Positions 26,934-36,745 are shown, numbered from the stretch's first letter. The stretch is 64,000 bases of DNA from Paenibacillus sp. (GCA_031180825.1 JAPSLM010000001.1:248001-312000); one strand, 5' to 3'. A program made the numbers and translations. Notes: generated by a model not told the origin, from the letters alone.

Positions 26934-26967
26934 CACTCACCCGGACGTACAGGGTGTTCTTTTTTTT
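26934..26967 (+). terminator. Rho-independent terminator after ylmC
   Basis: CACCC (26938-26942) pairs with GGGTG (26952-26956), extended by flanking partial pairs, and is followed by TTC and eight T. It ends 44 bases before the next ATG. Confidence 0.7.
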
Positions 26968-27010
26968 CGCTTCGTGTATACTGAGTAGTAAAAAGACGGG
27001 AGGCGGGCCC

Positions 27011-27871
27011 ATGGAACCTTTTGTAATCCGAAAAGCCGAAACCGGCTGCGAACTGCTTATGCTGGAGCGTTTCATGAATGCCTGTCCGGCCGTTACGGCC
27101 GGATTTACGACAAGACGCGGCGGGGTGAGCAGCGAAGCCTTCGGCAGCTTGAACTGCGGGCTTCACGTGGAAGATGCGCCTGCAGACGTAATTGCAAACC
27201 GGAAGCTGCTGGCCGAATCGCTCGGGCTGCCGTTCGAAGCGTGCACATACGCGGAGCAGGTACACGGAAAGGAAATTCAGGTTGTCGGCGGAGGACAGCG
27301 CGGCGCGGGAAACGATTCCCGGGAGAAGGCGCTGCAGGGCAAAGACGGCTTCGTCACGAACGAGCCGGGTGTTTTTTTGCACGCGCTGTTTGCGGATTGT
27401 GTGCCGCTGTATTTTTACGATCCGGTCCGCAAGGCGGTCGGGTTGGCGCATGCGGGATGGAAGGGGACCGCATTGCAGATCGCCAAGGCAACCCTGGAGA
27501 CGATGAGCGCTGCATACGGCACCAAGCCCCGGGACGTGAAGGCCGCGATCGGTCCTTCCATCGGCGCATGCTGCTACGAGGTGGACGATGCCGTGATTGC
27601 ACGAATGGACAAGGCGCTAGATCAGGTTGCGCCGGGAAGCGGCGCCGACGAATCCGGCCGTTCGCCGTTTTACGAAAAAAAGCCCGACGGAAAATATAAG
27701 TTGAACTTGCAACAAATAAACCGACAAATTATGATAAAAGCAGGAATTATGCCGTCTCATATCGAAATAAGTGGTTTATGCACAAGCTGCCGTACCGACT
27801 TGTTTTTCTCGCACCGCAAAGAGGGCGGAAAAACCGGCAGAATGGCGGCATGGATCGGACTGCGGGAATAG
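27011..27871 (+). CDS. pgeF: PgeF/YlmD family purine nucleoside phosphorylase (multicopper polyphenol oxidase fold)
   Basis: This DUF152 protein belongs to the family first called laccase-like. Members now have purine nucleoside phosphorylase and adenosine deaminase activity, and in E. coli (YfiH) a role in removing mis-incorporated L-Ser from muropeptide precursors. The 286 residues include EQVHGKE near 80, ADCVPLYFYD near 130, LAHAGWKGT near 150 and IGPSIGACCYEV near 180, which supply the metal-binding His and Cys residues. The ATG at 27011 has GGGAGGC upstream; the frame to 26954 runs through the terminator and is rejected. It sits in the ylm cluster as in B. subtilis (ylmD). Confidence 0.9.
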   Translation: MEPFVIRKAETGCELLMLERFMNACPAVTAGFTTRRGGVSSEAFGSLNCGLHVEDAPADVIANRKLLAESLGLPFEACTYAEQVHGKEIQVVGGGQRGAGNDSREKALQGKDGFVTNEPGVFLHALFADCVPLYFYDPVRKAVGLAHAGWKGTALQIAKATLETMSAAYGTKPRDVKAAIGPSIGACCYEVDDAVIARMDKALDQVAPGSGADESGRSPFYEKKPDGKYKLNLQQINRQIMIKAGIMPSHIEISGLCTSCRTDLFFSHRKEGGKTGRMAAWIGLRE

Positions 27872-27949
27872 CGGCTGGGGACTTCCGGCTTGATAACTCC
27901 GGGGACCGCCCCATAGCCGTGCAGGCCGAAAGCGAGGTGAATTGACGTT

Positions 27950-28639
27950 ATGACGATACAACTGCAGGAACGGGTCGAAGAAGTCCGCAAGCGCATTGCC
28001 GCGGCGTGCGCCCGCGCGGGACGGAGCCCCGAAGAGGTGCGCGTCATCGCCGTGACCAAATACGTTTCGCTGGAAACGACGGGACAGGCGCTGCGGAGCG
28101 GACTGACGGATGTCGGCGAGAACCGCTGGCAGGATGCGGCTGCCAAATGGGAAGCATTCGGCAGCGAAGGCGTATGGCATTTTATCGGACATCTGCAAAC
28201 GAACAAAGTAAAGGACGTCGTCGGACGATTCGCGTATATTCATTCGCTGGACAGGCTATCGCTGGCCAAAGAGATCGAGAAGAAGGCGTCGGCTCTCGGA
28301 ATCGAGGTTCCCTGCTTTATTCAGGTGAACGTGTCGGGGGAAGAGACGAAATATGGTCTGGAGCCCGGCCGGCTGCTTGATTTTGCGAGGGAGCTTCGGA
28401 GCATGCAGCATATCCGTGTGGCAGGCCTGATGACCATGGCGCCATACGAAGCGGAGCCCGAGGCGACGCGTCCGGTGTTTCGCGGCTTGCGCGAATGGAG
28501 GGACCGTCTGAACCGGGAAGCCGTCCTCGAGTACGAGGTGAACGGTTTATCGATGGGCATGTCCAACGATTTTGAAGTAGCCATTGAAGAAGGAGCGACT
28601 TGGGTGCGTCTTGGTTCGGTCTTGGTGGGTAAAGAGTGA
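27950..28639 (+). CDS. ylmE: YggS/YlmE family pyridoxal phosphate homeostasis protein
   Basis: This PLP-binding protein has a TIM-barrel fold like alanine racemase and helps keep pyridoxal phosphate and amino-acid pools balanced; it has no confirmed catalytic activity. The 229 residues include VIAVTKYVS near 32, whose Lys binds PLP, GENRWQDAAAKW near 57, WHFIGHLQTNKVK near 78 and the C-terminal GLSMGMSNDFEVAIEEGATWVR-type segment. The ATG follows GAGGTGA at 9 bases. It is the expected neighbour of sepF in Firmicutes. Confidence 0.93.
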   Translation: MTIQLQERVEEVRKRIAAACARAGRSPEEVRVIAVTKYVSLETTGQALRSGLTDVGENRWQDAAAKWEAFGSEGVWHFIGHLQTNKVKDVVGRFAYIHSLDRLSLAKEIEKKASALGIEVPCFIQVNVSGEETKYGLEPGRLLDFARELRSMQHIRVAGLMTMAPYEAEPEATRPVFRGLREWRDRLNREAVLEYEVNGLSMGMSNDFEVAIEEGATWVRLGSVLVGKE

Positions 28640-28666
28640 CAGAGATGAAACCGAGGAGGAAAGGAT

Positions 28667-29092
28667 ATGGGCGTAATGAATAAATTCATGAACTTTCTGG
28701 GCTTGCAGGAAGAAGAAGAAGTCGTGGAACGCGAGCGCGTCGCAGGGCATCACGAAGAAGCTGAAACCCCGGCGCAAGAAGTGCGTAGAAATAAGGGGAA
28801 TATCGTCAGCATCCATTCGCAAAAAAACGTGCGGGTCATCTTGAACGAGCCGCGGTCCTACGAGGAAACCCAGGAAATTGCCGACCATTTGCGCTCACGC
28901 CGCCCCGTCGTTGTCAATCTGCACCGGGTTCGACCGGATCAGGCCACGAGAATTGTCGACTTCTTAAGCGGTACCGTATACGCAATCAGCGGCTCCATTT
29001 CGAAGATCGGACCCAACATTTTCTTGTGTACTCCGGATACCGTGGAAATTCACGGTTCGATTTCGGAAATCATGCACCATAACGAAGAATAG
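28667..29092 (+). CDS. sepF: Cell division protein SepF
   Basis: SepF polymerises into rings, binds the FtsZ C-terminus and anchors it to the membrane, in parallel with FtsA. The 141-residue product has the N-terminal amphipathic membrane helix ([11 protein letters not shown]), an acidic linker (about 15-45) and the globular SepF domain from about residue 50. The domain includes [10 protein letters not shown] and [15 protein letters not shown]. Length and order fit B. subtilis SepF (152). It is 27 bases after ylmE and 28 before ylmG. Confidence 0.96.
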   Translation: MGVMNKFMNFLGLQEEEEVVERERVAGHHEEAETPAQEVRRNKGNIVSIHSQKNVRVILNEPRSYEETQEIADHLRSRRPVVVNLHRVRPDQATRIVDFLSGTVYAISGSISKIGPNIFLCTPDTVEIHGSISEIMHHNEE

Positions 29093-29120
29093 CGTATTTA
29101 GAAAGAACGAGGTGAACAGC

Positions 29121-29390
29121 TTGTACTCCATTGAAGGTTACATTCGCACTTTAATTGAGATCTATCAGTACGTGCTCATCGCCTACGTTCTGCTCTCCTG
29201 GCTGCCGAGCGCGCGAGAAAGCTTTATCGGCGAAATGCTGGGGAAGCTGTGCGAGCCGTATTTGTCCGTATTCCGCCGCTTTATCCCCCCGATCGGCGGG
29301 ATGATCGATATTTCCCCGATTATCGCACTGATTGCGCTGCGTTTCGTAGGGGAAGGAATCGTTGCGGTTCTCCGCTTCATTATCCCGTAG
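29121..29390 (+). CDS. ylmG: YggT/YlmG family membrane protein
   Basis: This small integral membrane protein has two hydrophobic segments, about residues 8-28 and 60-85, joined by a loop with the family motif CEPYLSVFRRFIPPIGG. In other organisms the family affects septum positioning and, in plastids, nucleoid distribution; no activity is known. I choose the TTG at 29121 because GAGGTGA lies 5 bases before it. The upstream in-frame GTG (29112) is part of that ribosome binding site. This gives 89 residues. Gene order sepF-ylmG-ylmH-divIVA is conserved. Confidence 0.9.
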   Translation: MYSIEGYIRTLIEIYQYVLIAYVLLSWLPSARESFIGEMLGKLCEPYLSVFRRFIPPIGGMIDISPIIALIALRFVGEGIVAVLRFIIP

Positions 29391-29416
29391 CCGACTAGGG
29401 CAGGAGACGTAAACCG

Positions 29417-30199
29417 ATGATGCAGGAACATCTATATGCCCACTTTCATCCCGACGAACACCGCTTTGTCGATAAGGCGGTGGAATGGGTGGAGCGGGCC
29501 GGGCAGCATTCGCTCAAGCTGACCGATTTTTTGGACCCGAGGCAGACCTTCATCCTGACTGTGCTCGCCAACCGGAACCCGGACGCGCAGGTGCGATTCG
29601 ACGGCGGACATCCGGGCGCGGAACGCAAGCGGGCATTGGTAGCTCCGGATTATCGCGTGCTGGACGACGAAGAGATGGGGATCAGCCTCATTGAAGTTAC
29701 CTCCGAGGACGAGAAGCTGAAGGAGCTGGATCACGGCGATTACATGGGAGCGATCCTCGGACTTGGCATCAAGCGCGATAAAATCGGCGACATTTATGTG
29801 CGGGAGGACGGCTGCCATTTTCTCGCGGCTTCGGAGATTGCGGATTATATCCGGCTTAATCTGAGCCAGGTGCATCGGCTGTATGTACGGACAGAGCAGC
29901 TCCCTCTCGATAAGTTGAAGGCGACGGAAACGAAGCTGGATGAGATGTTTTTATCGGTCGCCTCGCTTCGTCTGGATGGAATCGTAAGCGACGTGTACCG
30001 GCTGAGCCGGGCCAAGGTGCTTGTTCCGATCAAAGCCGGGCGGTGCAAAGTGAACTGGAAGCAGGAGGAAGACCCGAGCAAGCCGCTGAAGCAGGGCGAC
30101 GTCGTCTCGCTTCAAGGATTCGGCCGCTTTCAGGTGCTGGAAGTCGAAGGAGTAACCAAAAAAGGGAGATATCGCTTAAAAATCGGCAAATATGTGTGA
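29417..30199 (+). CDS. ylmH: YlmH family S4-domain RNA-binding protein
   Basis: This RNA-binding protein has a C-terminal S4 domain (about residues 175-245, including LRLDGIVSDVYRLSR) and an N-terminal YlmH domain with repeated acidic and basic patches. YlmH in B. subtilis acts in ribosome-associated quality control beside RqcP; that role here is inferred by homology. The 260 residues match the family length. The ATG follows GGAGACG at 5 to 6 bases. The stop codon falls in the loop of the terminator at 30178-30213, so the transcript ends immediately after translation. Confidence 0.93.
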   Translation: MMQEHLYAHFHPDEHRFVDKAVEWVERAGQHSLKLTDFLDPRQTFILTVLANRNPDAQVRFDGGHPGAERKRALVAPDYRVLDDEEMGISLIEVTSEDEKLKELDHGDYMGAILGLGIKRDKIGDIYVREDGCHFLAASEIADYIRLNLSQVHRLYVRTEQLPLDKLKATETKLDEMFLSVASLRLDGIVSDVYRLSRAKVLVPIKAGRCKVNWKQEEDPSKPLKQGDVVSLQGFGRFQVLEVEGVTKKGRYRLKIGKYV

Positions 30200-30213
30200 A
30201 CGCCGATTTTTTT
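30178..30213 (+). terminator. Terminator overlapping the ylmH stop
   Basis: AAAAATCGGC (30178-30187) pairs with GCCGATTTTTTT (30202-30213). The ylmH stop codon is in the loop. It separates the ylm genes from divIVA, which should have its own promoter in the 104 bases that follow, although none is clear. Confidence 0.85.
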
Positions 30214-30317
30214 GTTTGCCGATGCAGGAATATGCCAGCAACTGTCGAATATAGGAGTACGCACGCGCGGACAACGCAGGACCATAGCTTTTTGCCAAAT
30301 TTGCAGGAGGTGCAGCA

Positions 30318-30797
30318 ATGGCTTTAACACCGCTCGATATACATAACAAGGAATTCAGCCGCTCGTTTCGGGGATATGACGAAGATCAGGTGAACGAATT
30401 TCTGGATCAGGTCATTAAAGATTACGAATCGCTGATCCGTGAAAATAAAGAGCTGCAAAATCAGTTGGCCGCGATTCAGGAGCGTCTGGACCATTTTGCC
30501 AATATCGAAGAAACGCTTAGCAAAACGATCATCATCGCGCAGGAAGCTGCCGACGAAGTGAAAAATAACGCGAAAAAAGAAGCGCAACTGATTATTAAAG
30601 AAGCGGAGAAGAACGCCGATCGCATCATCAACGATTCTTTGGCTAAAGCGCGTAAAGTGTCGGTGGAAATCGAAGAGCTGAAGAAGCAGGCGTCGATTTA
30701 CCGGACCCGGTTCCGCACGCTGATCGAGGCGCAGCTGGAACTGCTCAGCAAGGAAGATTGGAGCGCGCTCGACCGGGTGGAGATCGAGCAGCCTTAA
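30318..30797 (+). CDS. divIVA: Cell division initiation protein DivIVA
   Basis: DivIVA senses negative membrane curvature, marks septa and poles, recruits Min proteins and in sporulating cells helps anchor the chromosome. The 159 residues have the conserved N-terminal membrane-binding domain (LTPLDIHNKEFSRSFRGYDE, with the exposed Phe and Arg) and a long coiled coil (about 30-140). The ATG is preceded by AGGAGGTG. It ends 11 bases before the ileS leader promoter, with no terminator between, so some read-through into the T-box is possible. Confidence 0.96.
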   Translation: MALTPLDIHNKEFSRSFRGYDEDQVNEFLDQVIKDYESLIRENKELQNQLAAIQERLDHFANIEETLSKTIIIAQEAADEVKNNAKKEAQLIIKEAEKNADRIINDSLAKARKVSVEIEELKKQASIYRTRFRTLIEAQLELLSKEDWSALDRVEIEQP

Positions 30798-30808
30798 TCG
30801 GCCCCAAG

Positions 30809-30837
30809 TTGACGTGGAAGCTCATTTCCGCTATACT
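30809..30837 (+). promoter_or_regulatory. Sigma-A promoter of ileS
   Basis: TTGACG (30809-30814) and TATACT (30832-30837) are spaced by 17 bases, placing the start of transcription near 30844, just before the T-box leader. Confidence 0.8.
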
Positions 30838-30849
30838 CCCTGTATAAGT

Positions 30850-31147
30850 TAACATGAATCAAAGCGATGACTGGGACGAGTACTTGACGTCCAGCGGAGG
30901 CCAGCGAACCGGGGGAATGGTGCGAGCCCGGACTTCGGCGGTCAAGGAATATCCCCCAGGAGCATCTCTTGAACCTCGTTCCGGAAGTAAAGAGCATCGG
31001 CTGATCCCGTTATCGATCCATGGAGCGAAGACTTCGAGCCGGCAGCGGCCGTGAACATCACGGACGATCGCTTTGACGCTTCGTTGTCTTAATCAGGGTG
31101 GTACCGCGAGACTTCTCGTCCCTTAGGGATGCGAGGTCTTTTTTTGT
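30850..31147 (+). promoter_or_regulatory. T-box riboswitch, isoleucine-specific, upstream of ileS
   Basis: The leader carries the T-box core AGGGTGGTACCGCG (about 31095-31108), which pairs with uncharged tRNA, and a Stem I region with GACGAGTA. The specifier loop reads GAAT-ATC, with the Ile codon ATC at 30951-30953. The terminator that competes with the antiterminator has 14-base arms (from AGACTTCTCG to CGAGGTCT) and ends in seven T at about 31146. Uncharged tRNA-Ile would turn ileS on. Confidence 0.95.
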
Positions 31148-31176
31148 TGTAAATTCAATGAGGAGTGAGACATTCA

Positions 31177-33945
31177 ATGGATTATGGAAAAACGCTAAAT
31201 TTGCTGCAAACGGATTTTCCGATGCGCGGCAATCTTCCGCAGGCTGAACCGAAAATGCAGCAGCATTGGGACGAGACGGACATTTATCGTCTAGTGCAGG
31301 AGAGCCGCAAGGGCAAACCGAAGTTTATATTGCACGACGGACCGCCGTATGCGAACGGCGACATTCATATCGGCCACGCGCTGAACAAAATTTTAAAGGA
31401 CATTATCGTCCGCTTCAAAACGATGCAGGGCTACGATGCGCCTTACGTGCCGGGCTGGGATACGCACGGCTTGCCGATCGAGCAGGCCATCACCAACAGC
31501 GGCAAAGTCGACCGGAAAAAAATGAGCGTGCCGGAATTCCGCGACTATTGTAAAGACTATGCTTTGCAATGGGTGGAGAAGCAAAAAGCGCAATTCAAGC
31601 GTCTGGGCATACGCGGCGATTGGGACCGCCCGTATATTACGCTGCTGCCTGAATACGAAGCGCAGCAAATCCGCGTTTTCGGCGGGATGGTGACGAAGGG
31701 CTACATCTACAAAGGGTTGAAGCCGGTGTACTGGTCCCCTTCTTCGGAAAGCGCGCTGGCGGAAGCCGAGATCGAATACCGCGACAAGACATCGGCTTCG
31801 ATTTATGTAGCCTTTGACGTGCAGGACGGCAAAGGCATTCTGCCTGTGGACGCCGCCATCGTCATCTGGACGACGACGCCTTGGACGCTGCCGGCGAACC
31901 TGGGGATCAGCGTTCATCCGGATTTCGACTACGTTCTGATTGAAGCGGGAGGCCGGAAGTTCGTGCTGGCGCAGGGCCTTCTCGAAGCGGCTGCGAAGGA
32001 GATCGGCTGGACCGACGTAAACGTTGTAAAGACGTTCAAGGGCAGCGAGATCGAGCATGTGCTCTGCCGCCATCCGTTCTACGACCGGACGTCGCTCGTG
32101 ATGACCGGCGAGCACGTAACGCTGGAGGCCGGCACGGGCTGCGTGCACACCGCTCCGGGACACGGGGAAGACGACTTCATCATCGGGCAAAAGTACGGTC
32201 TCGGCGTCTTGTGTCCGGTGGACGATCAGGGACATATGACCGCGGAAGCGCCGGGCTTTGAAGGGCTGTTTTACGATAAAGCGAACAAAGCGATTACGGA
32301 AAAGCTGCAGGATAGCGGCCATCTGCTGAAATTAAACTTTATTCAGCATCAATATCCGCACGATTGGCGGACGAAGAAGCCGGTCATTTTCCGCGCGACG
32401 GAGCAGTGGTTTGCATCGGTGGATAAATTCCGCGAAGCGATGCTGGATGAAATCAAGCGCGTGAAGTGGACGCCGGAATGGGGCGAGATTCGCCTTCATA
32501 ATATGATCGCCGACCGCGGAGACTGGTGTATTTCCCGTCAGCGGGCATGGGGCGTGCCGATTCCGATCTTTTATTGCCGCAGCTGCAACGAACCGCTGGT
32601 GAATGAGACGACGATCGAGCATGTCGCATCGATCTTTGAGAAGGAAGGCTCCAACGCCTGGTTTTTGCGCGACGAGAAGGAGCTGCTGCCGGCGGATAGC
32701 GTCTGTCCGAAATGCGGTCACGACCATTTCCGCAAAGAAACGGACATTATGGACGTATGGTTCGATTCCGGGTCCAGCCATTCGGCGGTGCTCGAAAAGC
32801 GGGAGGAGCTGCAATGGCCGGCCGATCTGTATCTGGAAGGCTCGGACCAATACCGCGGCTGGTACAACTCATCCTTAATTACCGGCGTGGCGGTCAAAGG
32901 TCAAGCGCCTTATAAAGGCATTTTGAGCCATGGCTTTACGCTGGACGGCGAAGGACGTAAAATGTCCAAATCGCTCGGCAACACGATCGATCCGAACCAA
33001 ATGTGCAACAAGCTGGGCGCCGACATTTTGCGCTTGTGGGTGTCTTCAACCGATTTCCAAGCGGATCAGCGCATCTCGGACAACATTTTGAGCCAGATTG
33101 CCGAAAGCTACCGGAAAATCCGCAATACGCTGCGCTTTTTGCTCGGCAACCTGTCGGATTTCGATTCAGCCCAAGACCGCGCAGCCGTCGAGCAAATGAG
33201 CGAATTGGACCGCTTCGCGCTGCTGCGCCTGCACCGGATGACCGATCGTGTCATCAAGGCGTATGACAATTACGATTTCCACGTGGTGTATCAGACCGTG
33301 AACCATTTCTGCGCGGTCGATATGAGCGCATTCTATCTGGATATTTTGAAGGACCGGCTGTACGCCAGCCTTCCGGCCGACCCGGCCCGCAGAGCGGCGC
33401 AAACCGTATTATACGATGCGCTGAAGGCAATAACTAAGTTGATTGCTCCGATTTTGCCGCATACGGCCGACGAAGTATGGAAGCACATTCCGGGCACGAC
33501 GCTGCCGAGCGTACAGCTCGCGGAGCTGCCAGCGGTCGATGCAAGCTTGTTTGATGCGAATCTGGAACAAAAATGGGAAAAATTCAGCGGCGTGCGCGAC
33601 GATGTGCTGAAGGCGCTTGAGGAAGCGCGGAAGGAAAAGCTGATCGGCAATTCGCTTAGCGCCGCGGTACATTTGTACCCGAATGCGGAAACGTACGAGC
33701 TGCTCGGCGGCTTCGACCGACTGGACGAGCTGTTTATCGTTTCCGCGGTAAACGTGCATGATCCCGACGAGACAGCCCCCGAGGGAGCGCAAACGTTCAA
33801 GGGGCTTGCCGTCAAAGTCGCCGTGGCCGATGGGGAGAAGTGCGAGCGCTGCTGGATCGTTACGCCGGAGGTCGGTCATGACTCCGAGCACCCGACGCTG
33901 TGCAAACGCTGCTCGGGAGTGCTGAAAGCCGGCGCTGCAGGCTGA
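31177..33945 (+). CDS. ileS: Isoleucyl-tRNA synthetase
   Basis: IleS charges tRNA-Ile with isoleucine and edits misactivated valine. The 922 residues match B. subtilis IleS (921). The class I signatures are GDIHIGH near residue 65 (HIGH motif) and KMSKS near 594, with the editing CP1 domain between them. A C-terminal zinc site (CERCW and CKRC) marks the common bacterial type rather than the mupirocin-resistant eukaryote-like type. I choose the ATG at 31177, 8 bases after AGGAGTGA; the GTG at 31165 lies inside that site. Expression is under the T-box just upstream. Confidence 0.97.
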   Translation: MDYGKTLNLLQTDFPMRGNLPQAEPKMQQHWDETDIYRLVQESRKGKPKFILHDGPPYANGDIHIGHALNKILKDIIVRFKTMQGYDAPYVPGWDTHGLPIEQAITNSGKVDRKKMSVPEFRDYCKDYALQWVEKQKAQFKRLGIRGDWDRPYITLLPEYEAQQIRVFGGMVTKGYIYKGLKPVYWSPSSESALAEAEIEYRDKTSASIYVAFDVQDGKGILPVDAAIVIWTTTPWTLPANLGISVHPDFDYVLIEAGGRKFVLAQGLLEAAAKEIGWTDVNVVKTFKGSEIEHVLCRHPFYDRTSLVMTGEHVTLEAGTGCVHTAPGHGEDDFIIGQKYGLGVLCPVDDQGHMTAEAPGFEGLFYDKANKAITEKLQDSGHLLKLNFIQHQYPHDWRTKKPVIFRATEQWFASVDKFREAMLDEIKRVKWTPEWGEIRLHNMIADRGDWCISRQRAWGVPIPIFYCRSCNEPLVNETTIEHVASIFEKEGSNAWFLRDEKELLPADSVCPKCGHDHFRKETDIMDVWFDSGSSHSAVLEKREELQWPADLYLEGSDQYRGWYNSSLITGVAVKGQAPYKGILSHGFTLDGEGRKMSKSLGNTIDPNQMCNKLGADILRLWVSSTDFQADQRISDNILSQIAESYRKIRNTLRFLLGNLSDFDSAQDRAAVEQMSELDRFALLRLHRMTDRVIKAYDNYDFHVVYQTVNHFCAVDMSAFYLDILKDRLYASLPADPARRAAQTVLYDALKAITKLIAPILPHTADEVWKHIPGTTLPSVQLAELPAVDASLFDANLEQKWEKFSGVRDDVLKALEEARKEKLIGNSLSAAVHLYPNAETYELLGGFDRLDELFIVSAVNVHDPDETAPEGAQTFKGLAVKVAVADGEKCERCWIVTPEVGHDSEHPTLCKRCSGVLKAGAAG

Positions 33946-33953
33946 TGGGTTAG

Positions 33954-33996
33954 CGAGCCATCCATGGGAGGCGGGGATCTTCCCATGGAAAGCTCG
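33954..33996 (+). repeat. Inverted repeat between ileS and the DUF5665 gene
   Basis: CCATGGGA (33962-33969) pairs with TCCCATGG (33981-33988), extended by GAGC/GCTC outside. It has no T-run, so it is unlikely to be a strong terminator. Confidence 0.4.
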
Positions 33997-34023
33997 TGAT
34001 TTGAACCCCGGGAGGGTTGCGCA

Positions 34024-34350
34024 ATGGAACAGACGACGAAAAAGAACGATCAGGAAAAATTGCTTGAGCAGGTGCACAAAAAAGTGAGCGAAATTGCCGC
34101 AAACATCGAACGGACGCAAATTGCCGATTACGTACTGCTCATGAACAGCCCGATCCGCCTGATTTGGACCAACTTGCTGGCCGGGATTTCACGAGGCGTA
34201 GGCATTGCGATCGGTTTTACCGTGTTTGCTTCCACGATCTTGTATCTGCTTCAGGCGCTTAACGTATTGAATTTGCCTATTATCGGAGACTATATTGCCA
34301 GTATTGTAAAATATGTGCAGTTTCAATTGGAAGGAAGAAGAACGTACTAG
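34024..34350 (+). CDS. DUF5665 family small membrane protein
   Basis: This 108-residue protein of unknown function has a charged N-terminal helix (about 1-45), a conserved stretch ADYVLLMNSPIRLIWTNLLAGISRGVG (about 36-62) written here in part, and a transmembrane segment at about 58-80. A second hydrophobic stretch is near 84-98. The pattern is that of DUF5665 proteins in spore formers. The ATG follows GGGAGGG. It lies 78 bases after ileS and converges on the yteA-type gene with only 9 bases between stop codons. No function is proposed. Confidence 0.8.
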   Translation: MEQTTKKNDQEKLLEQVHKKVSEIAANIERTQIADYVLLMNSPIRLIWTNLLAGISRGVGIAIGFTVFASTILYLLQALNVLNLPIIGDYIASIVKYVQFQLEGRRTY

Positions 34351-34359
34351 CCGATCACC

Positions 34360-35130
34360 TTAAGAAAAGCGGTCTTCGGCCTCTTCCTCGGGTTCGAGCA
34401 AACCGTCTCCTTCACCGCTGCGCATGTAATGCTGGTACGCCTTATTGCGGACAACCGTCACCTGACGGCCGTACATGTCGGTGGCAAGGAAGCTTTCGAT
34501 CGGTTCGACGTATCCTTCGGCCTCGTCGGCTTCGATCTGCATCTCGTTGTAGCTGTCGGCTTCATTCGGATCGTCAGCCATCGCCGGCGTATCGGAGGTT
34601 CCCCAGCTTTCGACGATTTGCCAGGCGTCTTCGCCGTCGAACTGGGTTTGCCCCTCGCGCTCGTCCAGGCTTGTTCTTCCGAACGGGGGGTCAAGAAATT
34701 TTTCTTCCGCGGGACGGCGCTGGGACATATCGGGATCGGGGACATGCTCCACGCAGTAAGCGGTCGTCGGAACAGCTTCCAGCCGTTCGGGCGGAATCGG
34801 CTGCCCGCATACCCGGCAAATGCCGTATTCCCCCGATTCCATGCGCGCCAATGCCTCGTTGATGTCGGTAAGCTGGTGCTCGGCATTTTCGTGAAGAGCG
34901 ATATCTTTGCCGCGCTCGTACATCTCGGTGCCCAAGTCGGCCGGATGGTTGTCATAGGTGGAAAGCTCTCCGGTCTGGACGCGCATGGAATCGCCAAGTC
35001 CCATATGTTCGCGCGATTCCAGGTGCCGTTCCAGCCACTGCTTTTCTTCGGTCAGCTTGGCTTTGAGCGCTTGGAGCTGCTGTTCGGTTAGCGAACCGGA
35101 CGAACCGGATTCGAACGGAAGGGTGGTCAA
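34360..35130 (-). CDS. yteA: YteA family TraR/DksA-type zinc finger protein
   Basis: This 256-residue protein has a DksA-like coiled-coil N-terminus (about 14-60) and a zinc finger CRVCGQPIPPERL...YCVEH (about 105-128), followed by an acidic C-terminal half. That layout is typical of the sporulation-associated YteA family. DksA relatives act on RNA polymerase through its secondary channel, so a transcription role is likely but unproven. The start is TTG on the minus strand behind AAAGGAGGCG. In B. subtilis a related gene, ylyA, which influences sigma-G activity, occupies this place between ileS and lspA, but here the strand is reversed. Confidence 0.85.
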   Translation of the reverse strand: MTTLPFESGSSGSLTEQQLQALKAKLTEEKQWLERHLESREHMGLGDSMRVQTGELSTYDNHPADLGTEMYERGKDIALHENAEHQLTDINEALARMESGEYGICRVCGQPIPPERLEAVPTTAYCVEHVPDPDMSQRRPAEEKFLDPPFGRTSLDEREGQTQFDGEDAWQIVESWGTSDTPAMADDPNEADSYNEMQIEADEAEGYVEPIESFLATDMYGRQVTVVRNKAYQHYMRSGEGDGLLEPEEEAEDRFS

Positions 35131-35249
35131 GAAAAGCGCCTCCTTTTTGATGAAGCAAGCATAAGTATCGTTATTTTTCGCGCTGTCCGTTGTTTTTAGC
35201 TAGGTAAATGTATACAGGTTGTCAGCAAGCCCAATAAGGAGTTGTTATT

Positions 35250-35777
35250 TTGAGATATTACATTTACGCTTTCTTCGTTCTCCTGTTGGACCAAGCTACC
35301 AAATGGCTGATCGTAAGCCGATTGGAGCTGGGGGAATCGAGATCGGTCATCGGCGATTTTTTCCAAATCACTTCTCACCGGAACACTGGAGCGGCTTTCG
35401 GCATTTTGCCAAATCAGCGTTGGTTTTTTCTGATCGTTACGGTTTTTGTAGTTATTGGGGTTGTCTGGTATTTGCAGAAGACGCGAAAAGAAGGGAAAAA
35501 GCTGCTGCCGTTTGCTCTGAGCTTGCTGCTTGGAGGGGCGCTCGGCAATTTTATCGACCGCGCGCTGTTTGGCGAAGTCGTGGATTTTCTTGATTTTCAT
35601 TTCCGCTTCAGTTTCTTCGGCATCCCGGTCGACTATCCGTTCCCGATCTTTAACGTTGCCGATTCCGGCATTGTCGTCGGTGTCGCCCTGATCTTCTTGG
35701 ATTCGCTGATCAGCTGGCGCCAGGAAGCGAAACAAAACGCCGCCAACAAGCTGGAAAGCGGGGATGCGCAATCATGA
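35250..35777 (+). CDS. lspA: Lipoprotein signal peptidase (signal peptidase II)
   Basis: LspA is the membrane aspartic protease that cuts lipoprotein signal peptides before the lipidated Cys, as on the DUF4349 protein in this window. The 175 residues have four hydrophobic segments and the catalytic motifs GGALGNFIDR and FNVADSGI, each with an active-site Asp. SHRNTGAAFGIL is a third conserved block. The start is TTG behind AAGGAG. The C-terminal tail is polar and longer than in B. subtilis (154 residues). The stop overlaps the rluD start (ATGA), a gene pair conserved in Firmicutes. Confidence 0.96.
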   Translation: MRYYIYAFFVLLLDQATKWLIVSRLELGESRSVIGDFFQITSHRNTGAAFGILPNQRWFFLIVTVFVVIGVVWYLQKTRKEGKKLLPFALSLLLGGALGNFIDRALFGEVVDFLDFHFRFSFFGIPVDYPFPIFNVADSGIVVGVALIFLDSLISWRQEAKQNAANKLESGDAQS

Positions 35778-36727
35778 ACATGACCGAGCAAGGATGGTCG
35801 GAACAGGACCAACGGTTCGAATGGACAGCCGAGCCGGAAGACGCCGGAGAGCGGATCGATAAGTTCATTACCGAAGCGCTGGAGGAAGAAGTGTCCCGCA
35901 CGCAGGTGCAGCAGTGGATCAAGGACGGCTGCGTGAAGGTCGGCGGCCGCTTGGTGAAGCCGAACTACAAGCTTTCCGAAGGGGATGCCATGACGCTGGT
36001 CATGCCCGAACCGGAAGAGCTGGTGCTTACGCCGGAGCCGATTCCGCTGGACGTTGTGTACGAGGATTCGGACGTGATTGTCGTCAACAAGCCGCGGGGC
36101 ATGGTCGTGCACCCGGCGCCGGGACACTACAGCGGAACGCTCGTCAATGCGCTGCTGTATCATTGCAAGGATTTGTCCGGCATTAACGGGGTCATTCGGC
36201 CAGGCATCGTCCATCGCATCGATAAGGATACGTCGGGTCTGCTGATGGCCGCGAAAAACGATCTGGCTCATTCGGGTCTTGCCGCCCAACTGAAGGCGCA
36301 TACGGTCGACCGTAAATATTTTGCTCTTGTACACGGCAACGTTCCGCACGAGAATGGCACCGTCGATGCGCCGATCGGCCGCGATCCGAAGGATCGGAAG
36401 CTGTATACCGTCACCGAACGGAACAGCAAGCATGCGGTGACGCATTTTCTTGTGGTCGAGAGGTTCGGCGATTACACGCTGCTGGAGTTGAAGCTGGAGA
36501 CGGGGCGCACGCATCAGATTCGGGTGCACATGAAATTTATCGGGCACCCGCTTGTGGGAGATCCGGCGTACGGTCCTTCCAAAAGCAAAGGGGTCCTGAT
36601 AGAGGGTCAGGCGCTTCACGCGGCCGTGCTCGGATTCGAGCATCCGCGTACGGGAGAGCAGCTGCAATTCGAGGCGCCGATTCCGGACGATATGCAGCGG
36701 GTTCTGGATGTGCTAAGAACAAGGTAA
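35774..36727 (+). CDS. rluD: RluA-family pseudouridine synthase (YlyB/RluD-like)
   Basis: This enzyme isomerises uridine to pseudouridine in RNA, most likely in 23S rRNA. The 317 residues have an N-terminal S4 RNA-binding domain (about 18-80) and a catalytic domain with GIVHRIDKDTSGLLM, whose Asp is the nucleophile. GRTHQIRVHMKFIGHPLVGD lies near residue 240. The ATG at 35774 overlaps the lspA stop. The position next to lspA and upstream of pyrR is that of B. subtilis ylyB; exact target sites cannot be read from sequence. Confidence 0.92.
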   Translation: MNMTEQGWSEQDQRFEWTAEPEDAGERIDKFITEALEEEVSRTQVQQWIKDGCVKVGGRLVKPNYKLSEGDAMTLVMPEPEELVLTPEPIPLDVVYEDSDVIVVNKPRGMVVHPAPGHYSGTLVNALLYHCKDLSGINGVIRPGIVHRIDKDTSGLLMAAKNDLAHSGLAAQLKAHTVDRKYFALVHGNVPHENGTVDAPIGRDPKDRKLYTVTERNSKHAVTHFLVVERFGDYTLLELKLETGRTHQIRVHMKFIGHPLVGDPAYGPSKSKGVLIEGQALHAAVLGFEHPRTGEQLQFEAPIPDDMQRVLDVLRTR

Positions 36728-36745
36728 CGGACATGGGGGAACGTT

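Noticed and set aside
34360..35130. Calling the yteA-type gene DksA or a general stress protein
   Set aside because: The zinc finger is shared, but the long acidic C-terminal half and sporulation context fit the YteA family better.
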